Origin: Candidatus Susulua stagnicola
GTDB lineage: Bacteria; Omnitrophota; Gorgyraeia; Duberdicusellales; 4484-171
Length of the DNA stretch: 7,374 nucleotides
Reading direction: 5' to 3'
Assembly: GCA_030765735.1 (NCBI GenBank)
Contig: JAVCBZ010000008.1
Location: forward strand, 1-7,374
Position 1 is the stretch's first letter. Every line of letters begins with the position of its first letter. Under the pieces are notes generated by a model. It was given only the letters and a program-made list of their open reading frames with translations. It made no database searches and was not told the origin of the DNA. Positions 1 to 5,952 of the stretch are shown in pieces. Position numbers and translations under genes: made by a program.

Positions 1-1085
1 ACTTTATAAGTTGAAATTTCACCCAAATAGGAAATTTTAATCTCTTTTACTCCTCCTTGAATAAGTTGAGAAATAAATTTACCCATTTTTTCAGCTAAAT
101 TAAAGTATGGTTCAACAATTTTATAAGTCTCAGAATCAAGCTGAGCATAATTAACAGCATTTTTGATAGCCTTACCTAAAAGAGCATCCTTTAGGCAATG
201 AGCAACTTCTATAGCAACATTTATTTGAGCTTCTTCAGTAGAAGCTCCCAAATGAGGCGTAGTAATAATATTTTCCAACTCGAGAAGTTTAGAATCAAGA
301 GGTGGTTCTTTTGAATAAACGTCTAATGCTGCTCCAGCAATTTTTTTACTTTTTAGGGCTTGGTACAAAGCATCTTCATCAACTATGCCTCCCCGAGCAC
401 AATTAATAACAAAAGCGCTTGGCTTCATCTGAGCGAATTCCTTACTAGAAATTAAATTCTTAGTCTCTTTAGTAAGCGGTGTATGAGTGGTAATAAAATC
501 TGCATTTTTATAAATTTCTTTTAATCCAACTAATTTTATACCAGTCTTCTCAGCCACATCCTCAGATATAAAAGGATCATAGACTAAAACCTCCATGCCA
601 AAAGCCATTGCCCTCTTAGCTACTTCCTTACCAATACGCCCTAGGCCAACAACACCTAATACTTTAGAATAAAGCTCAGTTCCTTTAAATTTAGACCTCT
701 CCCATTTCTTAGCCTTAAGCGAAGCATGAGCAAAAGGAATGTTCCTAGCAATAGCCAACATAAGAGCAAAAGTCTGTTCACAAGTAGAAATAGTATTCCC
801 TCCAGGAGCATTCATAACAATAATCCCTTTTTTGGTTGCTGCTTTTATATCAACATTATCTAAGCCAACTCCAGCCCTACCAATAACTTTTAGATTATCT
901 CCCCTTTCAATCAGATCACTAGTAAGTTTTGTGCTACTCCTTATTATGATACCTTGATAGTTACCAATAATTTCCTTGAGTTCATCAGGGCTTAATCCAT
1001 ACTTACAATCAACTTTAAAACCCGAATCCTCTAATATTTTGACACCTTCTGGTGATAATTTATCAGATACAATAATCTTATCCAT
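1..1085 (-). CDS. serA: D-3-phosphoglycerate dehydrogenase SerA, 3' end cut by window edge
   Basis: This cytoplasmic enzyme oxidises 3-phosphoglycerate to 3-phosphohydroxypyruvate with NAD, the first step of serine synthesis. The frame opens at an ATG at 1083-1085 and stays open to base 1, giving 361 residues. The family features are visible: the Rossmann glycine motif GLGRIG at residues 147-152, and the likely catalytic trio Arg231 (in NCARGG), Glu260 (in SKEPP) and His278 (in TPHLGAS). Beyond residue ~310 the protein continues into sequence like the extra regulatory (ASB) domain of the long, type I enzymes of about 525 residues, so roughly 160 residues, probably ending in an ACT domain, should lie outside the window. 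The start is supported by a strong Shine-Dalgarno GGGGAGGT five bases upstream. It overlaps the upstream aminotransferase stop by 8 bases, which implies coupled translation. The product call is firm; the full length and serine feedback are inferred. Confidence 0.95.
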   Translation of the reverse strand, partial: MDKIIVSDKLSPEGVKILEDSGFKVDCKYGLSPDELKEIIGNYQGIIIRSSTKLTSDLIERGDNLKVIGRAGVGLDNVDIKAATKKGIIVMNAPGGNTISTCEQTFALMLAIARNIPFAHASLKAKKWERSKFKGTELYSKVLGVVGLGRIGKEVAKRAMAFGMEVLVYDPFISEDVAEKTGIKLVGLKEIYKNADFITTHTPLTKETKNLISSKEFAQMKPSAFVINCARGGIVDEDALYQALKSKKIAGAALDVYSKEPPLDSKLLELENIITTPHLGASTEEAQINVAIEVAHCLKDALLGKAIKNAVNYAQLDSETYKIVEPYFNLAEKMGKFISQLIQGGVKEIKISYLGEISTYK

Positions 1086-2211
1086 AGAGAACCTCCCCTA
1101 GCTTTACCTTTGAAATTCCTTGCTCAAATTTATAGCCTAATTTTTCTAAAACCTTCTCAAGAAGTAGGAAACACTCAATCAAATCCTTATCACTTATCCA
1201 ACCCATATGAGCAATTCTAAAAATTTTATCCTTAAATTTATCTTGACCGCCAGCTATGCTTAAACCATATTCTTCTCTTAAAGCTTTAACAATATCTGAA
1301 GATTTAATATTTTCAGGAGAAACAATAGCCGTAACTGAATCCGAAGGTCGTTGAGAAAAAGTTTTTAACCCCAAAGCTTTAGCTGCTTCTCTTGCAGCTT
1401 CAGCCATCTTTGAGAACTTTTTCCATCTTAACTCTAACCCCTCCTTATTAATTGCATCAAGCGCAGTCGCTAAGCCCATTATAAGAGATACAGCCGAGGT
1501 ATAGGGTGTGTCATCTTTAGCATGGCTTTTTAAAGCTTTTTTTAAATCAAAATAATATTTAGGTAAATTAGAAACTTCCATTGCATCTTGGGCTCTTTTG
1601 CTTAAGCTTATAAAGCTTAAACCTGGAGGCAGCATAAGACCTTTTTGTGAACCACTAACAACTACATCAACACCCCATTTATCAGTTAACAAAACATCTT
1701 GGCCTAATCCACTAACAGCATCAACTACTAAAAGAATATTTTTTTCATTTGTAATTTTAGCAATTTTTTCAATATCAAAAACAGTAGCTGTGGAAGTCTC
1801 ACAAAGAGTAGTAAGAACTGCTTTAATATCTTTATTGTCATTTAAAATTTTAGTTAACTCGTCTGGGCTTGGTGCACTTCCCCATTCTATACTCATCTCA
1901 ATAACATCTAGCCCAAAAGCTTTAGATATTTCTAACCATCTTTGACCAAATTTTCCTCCACCGATAGCCAATACTTTATCCCCTTTGGAAAATAAATTGC
2001 ATACAGCCGCTTCCATAGCGCCAGTGCCTGAAGAAGAAAGGATTAACACTGGATTTTCAGTGCAGAAAATACTTTTCAATCCAGTATGAGCTTGTTTTAA
2101 AATATCTTTAAATTCACTTGTACGATGATGGATCATTTCTTGAGATAAACTTTCTCTAACAAATAAAGGAACTGGTGAAGGACCAGGGGTCATCAAAAAT
2201 CTGCGTTTCAT
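1078..2211 (-). CDS. Class V PLP aminotransferase (serine-pyruvate / alanine-glyoxylate type), possible phosphoserine aminotransferase
   Basis: A 377-residue fold-type I, class V pyridoxal-phosphate aminotransferase, complete and of normal family length. Visible motifs are the N-terminal MTPGPSPVP (7-15), the cofactor-phosphate loop SSSGTGAMEAA (59-69), Asp164 in VVDAVSGLG which contacts the pyridine nitrogen, the Schiff-base Lys190 in SGSQKGLMLPPG, and Arg332 in FRIAHMG, which should bind the substrate carboxylate. This pattern belongs to the serine-pyruvate/alanine-glyoxylate/soluble-hydrogenase-small-subunit branch, not to the classic SerC branch. It is followed with an 8-base overlap by serA, so the likely job is transamination in serine metabolism. 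It may act on 3-phosphohydroxypyruvate in place of SerC, as reported for a broad-specificity class V enzyme in methanogens, or it may be a glyoxylate aminotransferase. The family is certain; the substrate is inferred from context only. Confidence 0.92.
   Translation of the reverse strand: MKRRFLMTPGPSPVPLFVRESLSQEMIHHRTSEFKDILKQAHTGLKSIFCTENPVLILSSSGTGAMEAAVCNLFSKGDKVLAIGGGKFGQRWLEISKAFGLDVIEMSIEWGSAPSPDELTKILNDNKDIKAVLTTLCETSTATVFDIEKIAKITNEKNILLVVDAVSGLGQDVLLTDKWGVDVVVSGSQKGLMLPPGLSFISLSKRAQDAMEVSNLPKYYFDLKKALKSHAKDDTPYTSAVSLIMGLATALDAINKEGLELRWKKFSKMAEAAREAAKALGLKTFSQRPSDSVTAIVSPENIKSSDIVKALREEYGLSIAGGQDKFKDKIFRIAHMGWISDKDLIECFLLLEKVLEKLGYKFEQGISKVKLGEVLYG
1091..1098 (-). promoter_or_regulatory. 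Ribosome binding site of serA
   Basis: On the minus strand this reads GGGGAGGT, five bases before the serA ATG. It lies inside the last codons of the aminotransferase gene. This fixes the serA start and suggests that serA is translated from the same transcript as the upstream gene, with its own strong ribosome entry. Confidence 0.8.
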
Positions 2212-2216
2212 TTTTT

Positions 2217-2222
2217 ACTCCT
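2217..2222 (-). promoter_or_regulatory. Ribosome binding site of the aminotransferase gene
   Basis: AGGAGT on the minus strand, five bases before the ATG at 2209-2211, within the 34-base gap after clpP. It supports the chosen start and separate ribosome entry in the polycistron. Confidence 0.7.
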
Positions 2223-2245
2223 AATAAAAAGTTTCTAATCCAATA

Positions 2246-2857
2246 TTATTTCTTACTATTTTTTTCTTTCGTATTAACAAGTACTTCATCTAATAAACCA
2301 TAATCTTTAGCTTCAGTAGCACTCATGAAAAAATCTCTATCAGTATCTTCTTTGATCGTATCTAGAGATTTCCCAGTATGAGAAGAAAGAACTTCGTTAA
2401 CTTTAGTCCGAAGTCTTAAAATTTCATTTGTTTGTATTGAAATATCTTCTGCAGTTCCTTGAACACCACCCCAAGGTTGATGAATCATAATTCGAGAATT
2501 GGGTAAAGAATACCTCTTCCCTTCAGCACCAGCACAAAGGAGCAAAGCTCCAAAAGAAGCAGCTTGCCCTACACAATAAGTTGCAATGTCACACTTTACA
2601 AATTGCATTGTATCGTATATTGCTAAACCTGCAGTAATAGCTCCTCCAGGTGTATTTATGTACAGGCTGATATCTTTGTTAACATCTTCCATCTGCAAAA
2701 ATAACAATTGAGCAATTACAACATTAGCAATATTGTCATCTATTGGCGTACCAATAAAAATAATTCTATCTTTAAGCAACCGTGAATATATATCATAGGC
2801 TCGTTCTGCTCTCCCGGTTTGTTCAATTACCATAGGGACATACATCTGATTTGGCAT
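2246..2857 (-). CDS. clpP: ATP-dependent Clp protease proteolytic subunit ClpP
   Basis: A 203-residue serine peptidase that forms the two stacked seven-subunit rings of the Clp protease in the cytoplasm. It degrades proteins fed by an AAA+ unfoldase (ClpX, ClpA or ClpC). Length matches the family (about 195-207). The N-terminus VPMVIEQTGRAERAYDIYSR is the standard ClpP axial loop and first strand. The catalytic triad is Ser101 in GQAASFGALL, His126 in MIHQPWGG and Asp175 in DTDRDFF; the spacings of 25 and 49 residues match the known enzymes. A tryptophan follows HQP, where Leu or Ser is more usual. The start is set by a perfect Shine-Dalgarno (AAGGAGGTT). It lies 55 bases after tig, the common tig-clpP order, but the next gene is an aminotransferase rather than clpX. 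Function is firm; the partner unfoldase is not in the window. Confidence 0.98.
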   Translation of the reverse strand: MPNQMYVPMVIEQTGRAERAYDIYSRLLKDRIIFIGTPIDDNIANVVIAQLLFLQMEDVNKDISLYINTPGGAITAGLAIYDTMQFVKCDIATYCVGQAASFGALLLCAGAEGKRYSLPNSRIMIHQPWGGVQGTAEDISIQTNEILRLRTKVNEVLSSHTGKSLDTIKEDTDRDFFMSATEAKDYGLLDEVLVNTKEKNSKK

Positions 2858-2861
2858 ATTT

Positions 2862-2870
2862 AACCTCCTT
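2862..2870 (-). promoter_or_regulatory. Strong ribosome binding site of clpP
   Basis: AAGGAGGTT on the minus strand, four bases before the clpP ATG: a near-perfect complement of the 16S rRNA 3' end. It favours Met1 over the in-frame Met5 and suggests clpP is well translated on its own even within a longer message. Confidence 0.85.
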
Positions 2871-2883
2871 TCTTAGCTCCTAC

Positions 2884-2923
2884 CTCATGGCTCATAGACT
2901 ACGAACTATGAACTATGAGCTAT
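2884..2923. repeat. Heptamer direct and inverted repeat in the tig-clpP gap
   Basis: On the plus strand this stretch consists of seven-base units: CTCATGG (2884-2890), CTCATAG (2891-2897), one spacer A, then CTACGAA (2899-2905), CTATGAA (2906-2912), CTATGAG (2913-2919) and a partial CTAT. The first two units are near reverse complements of the later ones. GCTCATAG (2890-2897) and CTATGAGC (2913-2920) form a perfect 8-base inverted repeat around a 15-base loop. The minus-strand stop codon of tig (2913-2915) lies inside the repeat. No T-run follows, so it is not a standard terminator. It resembles short heptamer arrays scattered between genes in some uncultured bacterial genomes, which is a recollection and not checked here. 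Confidence 0.75.
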
Positions 2924-3803
2924 ATTGTGCATGACTTAGAACAAAGCCTAAAATAACATCGCCAATATTATTATCAACCTTTATTCCCTCATTCTTAGCA
3001 ATTGCCTCTAAAATATAATATATTTTCAAATCCTCTTCGGCTACTGACTGCATTCTATCTCCTAAATCTTTTTTATACTTATCAATATCTTCCTGAGGAA
3101 CACCACGACGCTGTAAATTATAAATTTCTCTATCCACTAGCTCCTGATGGTGTCGAGTGACCTCATCCTTAGGTAAATCTACTTTGAATGCTTTAAGCAA
3201 GTGGGTACGTACTTGCTTATCCACCTTTTGTCTACGCTCTCTTGCCTTCTCAATAAAAAGTTGAGCTTTTATAGCCTCTTTTAAAGACTTAATGTCAGGA
3301 TAAGAAGCCCATTTAGCTAAATCGTCATCTTTTAAGTCCTTGTTGATGACTTTTTTAATCCCTTCTTTTAAGTTAGTTAATACTTTTTCAATCTCACTTT
3401 CTTTTACCTCAAAATTATTGCTTTTAATCTTTATTCCTTTGTAAGAGTTCTCTTTGACCTCTACTTCAGGCCTAGCTTCAAAATCTGCTGAAAAAGATAA
3501 GGCATTAGAAGTAAGCTTTATATCATATACATGAGGCATTCCTGCTGGTAACGTTTTTCGATCTTCTAAAGCCTTACGATAAAAATTTGGCAAAGATTCC
3601 TTTAATAGCTCTTCCTTTAAAAATTTGCTATGATGTCTCTCTAGAATATCTAAAGGTGCACTGCCTGGCCTAAATCCTGGCACTTTGAGATCCTTAGCTT
3701 TCTTATTATAAACTTCATTTTTTTCTTTTAAAAATTCTTCTCCATCAACTTCTACTTTAATTGTTCTTTTTAATTTATCTAGTTTTTTTAGCTCTACTCG
3801 CAT
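2913..3803 (-). CDS. tig: Trigger factor lacking the FKBP prolyl-isomerase domain
   Basis: A 296-residue ribosome-associated chaperone that shields nascent chains at the exit tunnel. Residues 1-~125 match the ribosome-binding domain, including the signature loop GFRPGSAP at 43-50, which docks on protein L23. After the linker around residues 125-152 the chain goes directly to sequence like the C-terminal helical arms (about 155-275, for example SLKEAIKAQL and FKVDLPKDEV). In the 432-residue E. coli protein about 95 residues of FKBP-type isomerase lie between these two points; they are absent here without any frame break. The C-terminus also stops about 30-35 residues early relative to E. coli, and its last residues (Tyr-Ser-Ser) and stop are encoded by the heptamer repeat. 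The Shine-Dalgarno AAGGAGGT (3816-3823) sits 12 bases from the ATG, longer than usual, but no better start exists. It follows lptB by 32 bases and precedes clpP. Confidence 0.92.
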   Translation of the reverse strand: MRVELKKLDKLKRTIKVEVDGEEFLKEKNEVYNKKAKDLKVPGFRPGSAPLDILERHHSKFLKEELLKESLPNFYRKALEDRKTLPAGMPHVYDIKLTSNALSFSADFEARPEVEVKENSYKGIKIKSNNFEVKESEIEKVLTNLKEGIKKVINKDLKDDDLAKWASYPDIKSLKEAIKAQLFIEKARERRQKVDKQVRTHLLKAFKVDLPKDEVTRHHQELVDREIYNLQRRGVPQEDIDKYKKDLGDRMQSVAEEDLKIYYILEAIAKNEGIKVDNNIGDVILGFVLSHAQYSS

Positions 3804-3815
3804 TTTATTCGTCTT

Positions 3816-3823
3816 ACCTCCTT
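3816..3823 (-). promoter_or_regulatory. Ribosome binding site of tig, with long spacer
   Basis: AAGGAGGT on the minus strand in the 32-base lptB-tig gap. The 12-base distance to the ATG at 3801-3803 is greater than the usual 5-9, which may lower translation. No alternative ATG, GTG or TTG in frame lies closer to it. Confidence 0.65.
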
Positions 3824-3835
3824 ATCCTCTGTGTT

Positions 3836-4558
3836 TTACATTTTAAAATCTTTTCCTAAATATATCTCTCTAGCTTCTTTATGATCAATCAAATCGTTAG
3901 CTGTCCCAGAAACTAAAATTTTACCTTCTGAAATCAAAAAAGCTCTATTAGTTATTGAAAGAGTCTCACGTACGTTATGATCAGTTATCAAGATACCCAT
4001 CCCTTTATCTCTTAACTCAGAGATTATCTCCTTTGCTTCACCAACTACTATAGGGTCGATCCCTGAAAAAGGTTCATCCAAAAGAAGAAATGAAGGATTA
4101 GTTACTAATGCTCTAGTAATCTCTAAGCGTCGTGTTTCTCCACCACTCAAAGTATAAGCTCTATTCTTTCGTAAATGTGCAATACTTAACTCTTCTAATA
4201 ACTTATCAAGACGTCTCAGGCGTTCTACTCGTTGCAACGGTAAGGTTTCTAAAATTGCCATAATATTTTCCTCTACAGTAAGTTTTCTAAAAACTGAAGG
4301 TTCCTGAGACAAATAACCAATACCAAATTTAGCTCGCACATGAATAGGTGTATAAGTAATATTCCTGTTATCAAATGATATTTGACCAGCATCAGGAGAA
4401 ATGATACCAACCACCATATAAAAAGTAGTAGTCTTACCCGCTCCGTTAGGTCCAAGCAAACCTACAACTTCTCCTCTCTTTACCGACAAAGAAACATTGT
4501 TTACTACTGTCTTGTTACCATAGGATTTAGTTAAATTGTTAACTTCTAAAAGTCTCAT
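3836..4558 (-). CDS. lptB: LPS export ABC transporter ATP-binding protein LptB
   Basis: A 240-residue ABC ATPase, essentially the same length as E. coli LptB (241). As a dimer bound to LptF and LptG at the cytoplasmic face of the inner membrane, it powers extraction of LPS into the periplasmic bridge. All nucleotide-site motifs are present: Walker A GPNGAGKT (36-43), Q-loop Gln85 in the LptB-typical stretch LSQEPSVFRKLTVEENI (83-99), signature LSGGE (137-141), Walker B FLLLDEP (157-163) and switch His194 in ITDHNVRETL. The Q-loop sequence distinguishes it from branched-chain amino-acid ATPases such as LivF. The ATG shares one base with the stop of the upstream gene (TAATG) and has no clear Shine-Dalgarno, so its translation is probably coupled to that gene. 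The LptF and LptG membrane partners are not in the window. Confidence 0.97.
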   Translation of the reverse strand: MRLLEVNNLTKSYGNKTVVNNVSLSVKRGEVVGLLGPNGAGKTTTFYMVVGIISPDAGQISFDNRNITYTPIHVRAKFGIGYLSQEPSVFRKLTVEENIMAILETLPLQRVERLRRLDKLLEELSIAHLRKNRAYTLSGGETRRLEITRALVTNPSFLLLDEPFSGIDPIVVGEAKEIISELRDKGMGILITDHNVRETLSITNRAFLISEGKILVSGTANDLIDHKEAREIYLGKDFKM

Positions 4559-5370
4559 TATTTAAAAAGATTTAATTCTTCTCCACTACCAGGATAATAA
4601 ACTACTCTAGGCCGACCCTCAAAAACTATCTTTTGTTCCTTGTTTAGATAAGTCGCTTTTTGTGAGAAAGTAACATTACCGCCTTGCGTTATCTTGACAT
4701 TCCCTTCAGAAATAATCTTTATTATCTCTTTATTTTCAGTATCAAAAAATAAAGTAGCTTTATCTGAATACAACTTACCTTGAGGATTAGTAACCACTAC
4801 ATCCTGATTAAAAACTGCTTTTCCTTTATTGTATTCAATTTCTAATGGACCACTGCATACTGCTGTAGTAGCTTCTTTACTCCTCTTATCCGGCATTGTT
4901 ACTTTTACATCCTTTTTAAAAGAAGCTGTCTTAAGCTCAGTATCTGCCAAAAGACCTGAGGATTCTATCTCCATCGAATCTCTAGTAGTCTTTATCCAAT
5001 CATCGGTTTCAATACGATTCTGCTCTCTATACCAGTTTAATGAATCAGTTTCTATGGTTGCCCCTTCTTTATTCTCAATATGAACATTATTTGCAAGATA
5101 TACATCCATGTTTTCCTTGTCTAAAGTTGCTTCATCAGAAGTAATTACAATAGTATCATCTTTTGTATAGTAATTTGCTTCCATATCATCAATATCAACA
5201 AAATTATCGCGTATTGTAGCAGTTTCCCCTTTTACTTCCCAATCTTGAGTACCATCATCCTTAAGATTAGAAAGGTAAAAATCATTAATTTTTTGTTGAG
5301 AATAGGCTTGAATACCTATAAATAAAACCAGCAAAAAACCAATAATTATGGTTAACCTTCTTAAAAACAT
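4558..5370 (-). CDS. LptC-LptA fusion: membrane-anchored periplasmic LPS bridge protein
   Basis: A 270-residue protein occupying the place where separate lptC and lptA genes normally lie, between kdsC and lptB. Residues ~5-22 form one hydrophobic N-terminal segment after two arginines, an uncleaved anchor or signal. Residues ~28-160 match LptC: a short F-x-L/W entry region (DFYLSNLKDDGTQDWEV), then repeated beta strands with VYLANNVHIEN and IETDSLNWY. Residues ~171-270 match the LptA/OstA fold: CSGPLEIEYNKGKAVF, then EGNVKITQGG (222-231) and the closing VFEGRPRVVYYPGSG (249-263). Together they would make a continuous beta-jellyroll groove that takes LPS from LptBFG towards LptD. The LptA half is short (about 100 residues against about 160 in mature E. 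coli LptA) and has no signal of its own. Start: the only in-frame ATG near the 35-base gap; no Shine-Dalgarno is visible. An alternative reading is a long LptC with a separate LptA elsewhere. Confidence 0.85.
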   Translation of the reverse strand: MFLRRLTIIIGFLLVLFIGIQAYSQQKINDFYLSNLKDDGTQDWEVKGETATIRDNFVDIDDMEANYYTKDDTIVITSDEATLDKENMDVYLANNVHIENKEGATIETDSLNWYREQNRIETDDWIKTTRDSMEIESSGLLADTELKTASFKKDVKVTMPDKRSKEATTAVCSGPLEIEYNKGKAVFNQDVVVTNPQGKLYSDKATLFFDTENKEIIKIISEGNVKITQGGNVTFSQKATYLNKEQKIVFEGRPRVVYYPGSGEELNLFK

Positions 5371-5405
5371 ATTAATACATCAAATTACACTTTAAAGTCA
5401 ACTAT

Positions 5406-5936
5406 TTAGTGAGGATTCTTAACAATTTTATAAATCTTTTTCTCTAAATTTTGAGATTTAAAAATTAAATCTACAACCTCGCGCACAGCCCCTTCTCCGC
5501 CTTTTTTTCTGGTAACATATTTAGCTACCTTTTTAACTGCTAAAGACGCATCAGACACTGCTACTGAAACACCAACTTTTTCAAGTAAACCTAAATCTAT
5601 CCAATCATCGCCAACAAAACAAATTTCACTTTCTTTAACCTTATATTTTTTCTTAATTTTTCCTAAAACACTCTCCTTAGGAAGAATTCCACCAATCACT
5701 TCAACAACCTTCATATCTTTAGCTCTTCTCTTAAGTATTGAAGAATTGTTAGCTGATAAAAAAATAGTTTTAATCCCCACTTTGCTAAGGAGAAACACTC
5801 CTAATCCATCTTTAACGTTAAAAATCTTAAGTTCGGCCCCTTGACTATCATAAATAATTTCTCCTTTAGTCAAAACTCCATCAACATCCAAGATAAGTAA
5901 TTTTACATTTTTAAACAATTTTTTTATATTTTCCAT
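5406..5936 (-). CDS. kdsC: 3-deoxy-D-manno-octulosonate 8-phosphate phosphatase KdsC
   Basis: A 176-residue haloacid-dehalogenase (HAD) phosphatase, close to the 180-188 residues of known KdsC. It removes phosphate from Kdo 8-phosphate to release Kdo in the cytoplasm, normally as a tetramer. HAD motif I is LDVDGVLT (16-23) with nucleophile Asp17 and acid/base Asp19; motif II is Ser61; motif III is Lys87 in LPKES; motif IV is GDDWIDL with Asp110, Asp111 and Asp114 for Mg2+. The C-terminal GGEGAVRE (146-153) is the KdsC signature that reaches into a neighbouring subunit. One oddity: after Ser61, where most family members have Gly-Arg, this protein has Ala-Asn. It starts 16 bases after kdsD; the purine-rich AGGAAG sits almost against the ATG, so ribosome entry may depend on coupling. 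N-acylneuraminate phosphatases look similar, but the kdsA-kdsD context decides. Confidence 0.94.
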   Translation of the reverse strand: MENIKKLFKNVKLLILDVDGVLTKGEIIYDSQGAELKIFNVKDGLGVFLLSKVGIKTIFLSANNSSILKRRAKDMKVVEVIGGILPKESVLGKIKKKYKVKESEICFVGDDWIDLGLLEKVGVSVAVSDASLAVKKVAKYVTRKKGGEGAVREVVDLIFKSQNLEKKIYKIVKNPH

Positions 5937-5952
5937 TCTTCCTGCCTCTAAA

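Noticed and set aside
739..957. Open frame on the plus strand of 72 residues
   Set aside because: It lies wholly inside serA on the opposite strand, has no ribosome site or recognisable motif, and serA matches its family strongly over the same bases.
1598..1945. Open frame on the plus strand of 115 residues
   Set aside because: It is an antisense shadow of the aminotransferase, covering its PLP-lysine region, with no family resemblance of its own.
2884..2923. Heptamer repeat as a rho-independent terminator between tig and clpP
   Set aside because: The stem is A/T-containing and short, and no run of T follows on the minus strand; the clpP ribosome site comes straight after.
2884..2923. Heptamer repeat as a CRISPR array
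   Set aside because: The units are only seven bases, contiguous and without unique spacers.
2913..2940. Frameshift at the tig 3' end hiding a normal C-terminal tail
   Set aside because: Only about 55 bases separate the stop from clpP, and no other frame there encodes a trigger-factor-like tail, so a simple frameshift does not explain the short end.
4273..4455. Open frame on the minus strand of 60 residues in another phase of lptB
   Set aside because: It is completely inside lptB, whose Walker A and Q-loop motifs are encoded here in the other frame.
4829..5083. Open frame on the plus strand of 84 residues
   Set aside because: It is antisense to the LptC-LptA fusion gene, with no start signal and no known motif.
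5372..5401. Possible promoter before the LptC-LptA fusion: TTGACT (5396-5401) and TATTAA (5372-5377) on the minus strand with an 18-base spacer
   Set aside because: The -10-like box ends one base before the ATG, so transcription would begin inside the coding region. In AT-rich DNA such matches are expected by chance.
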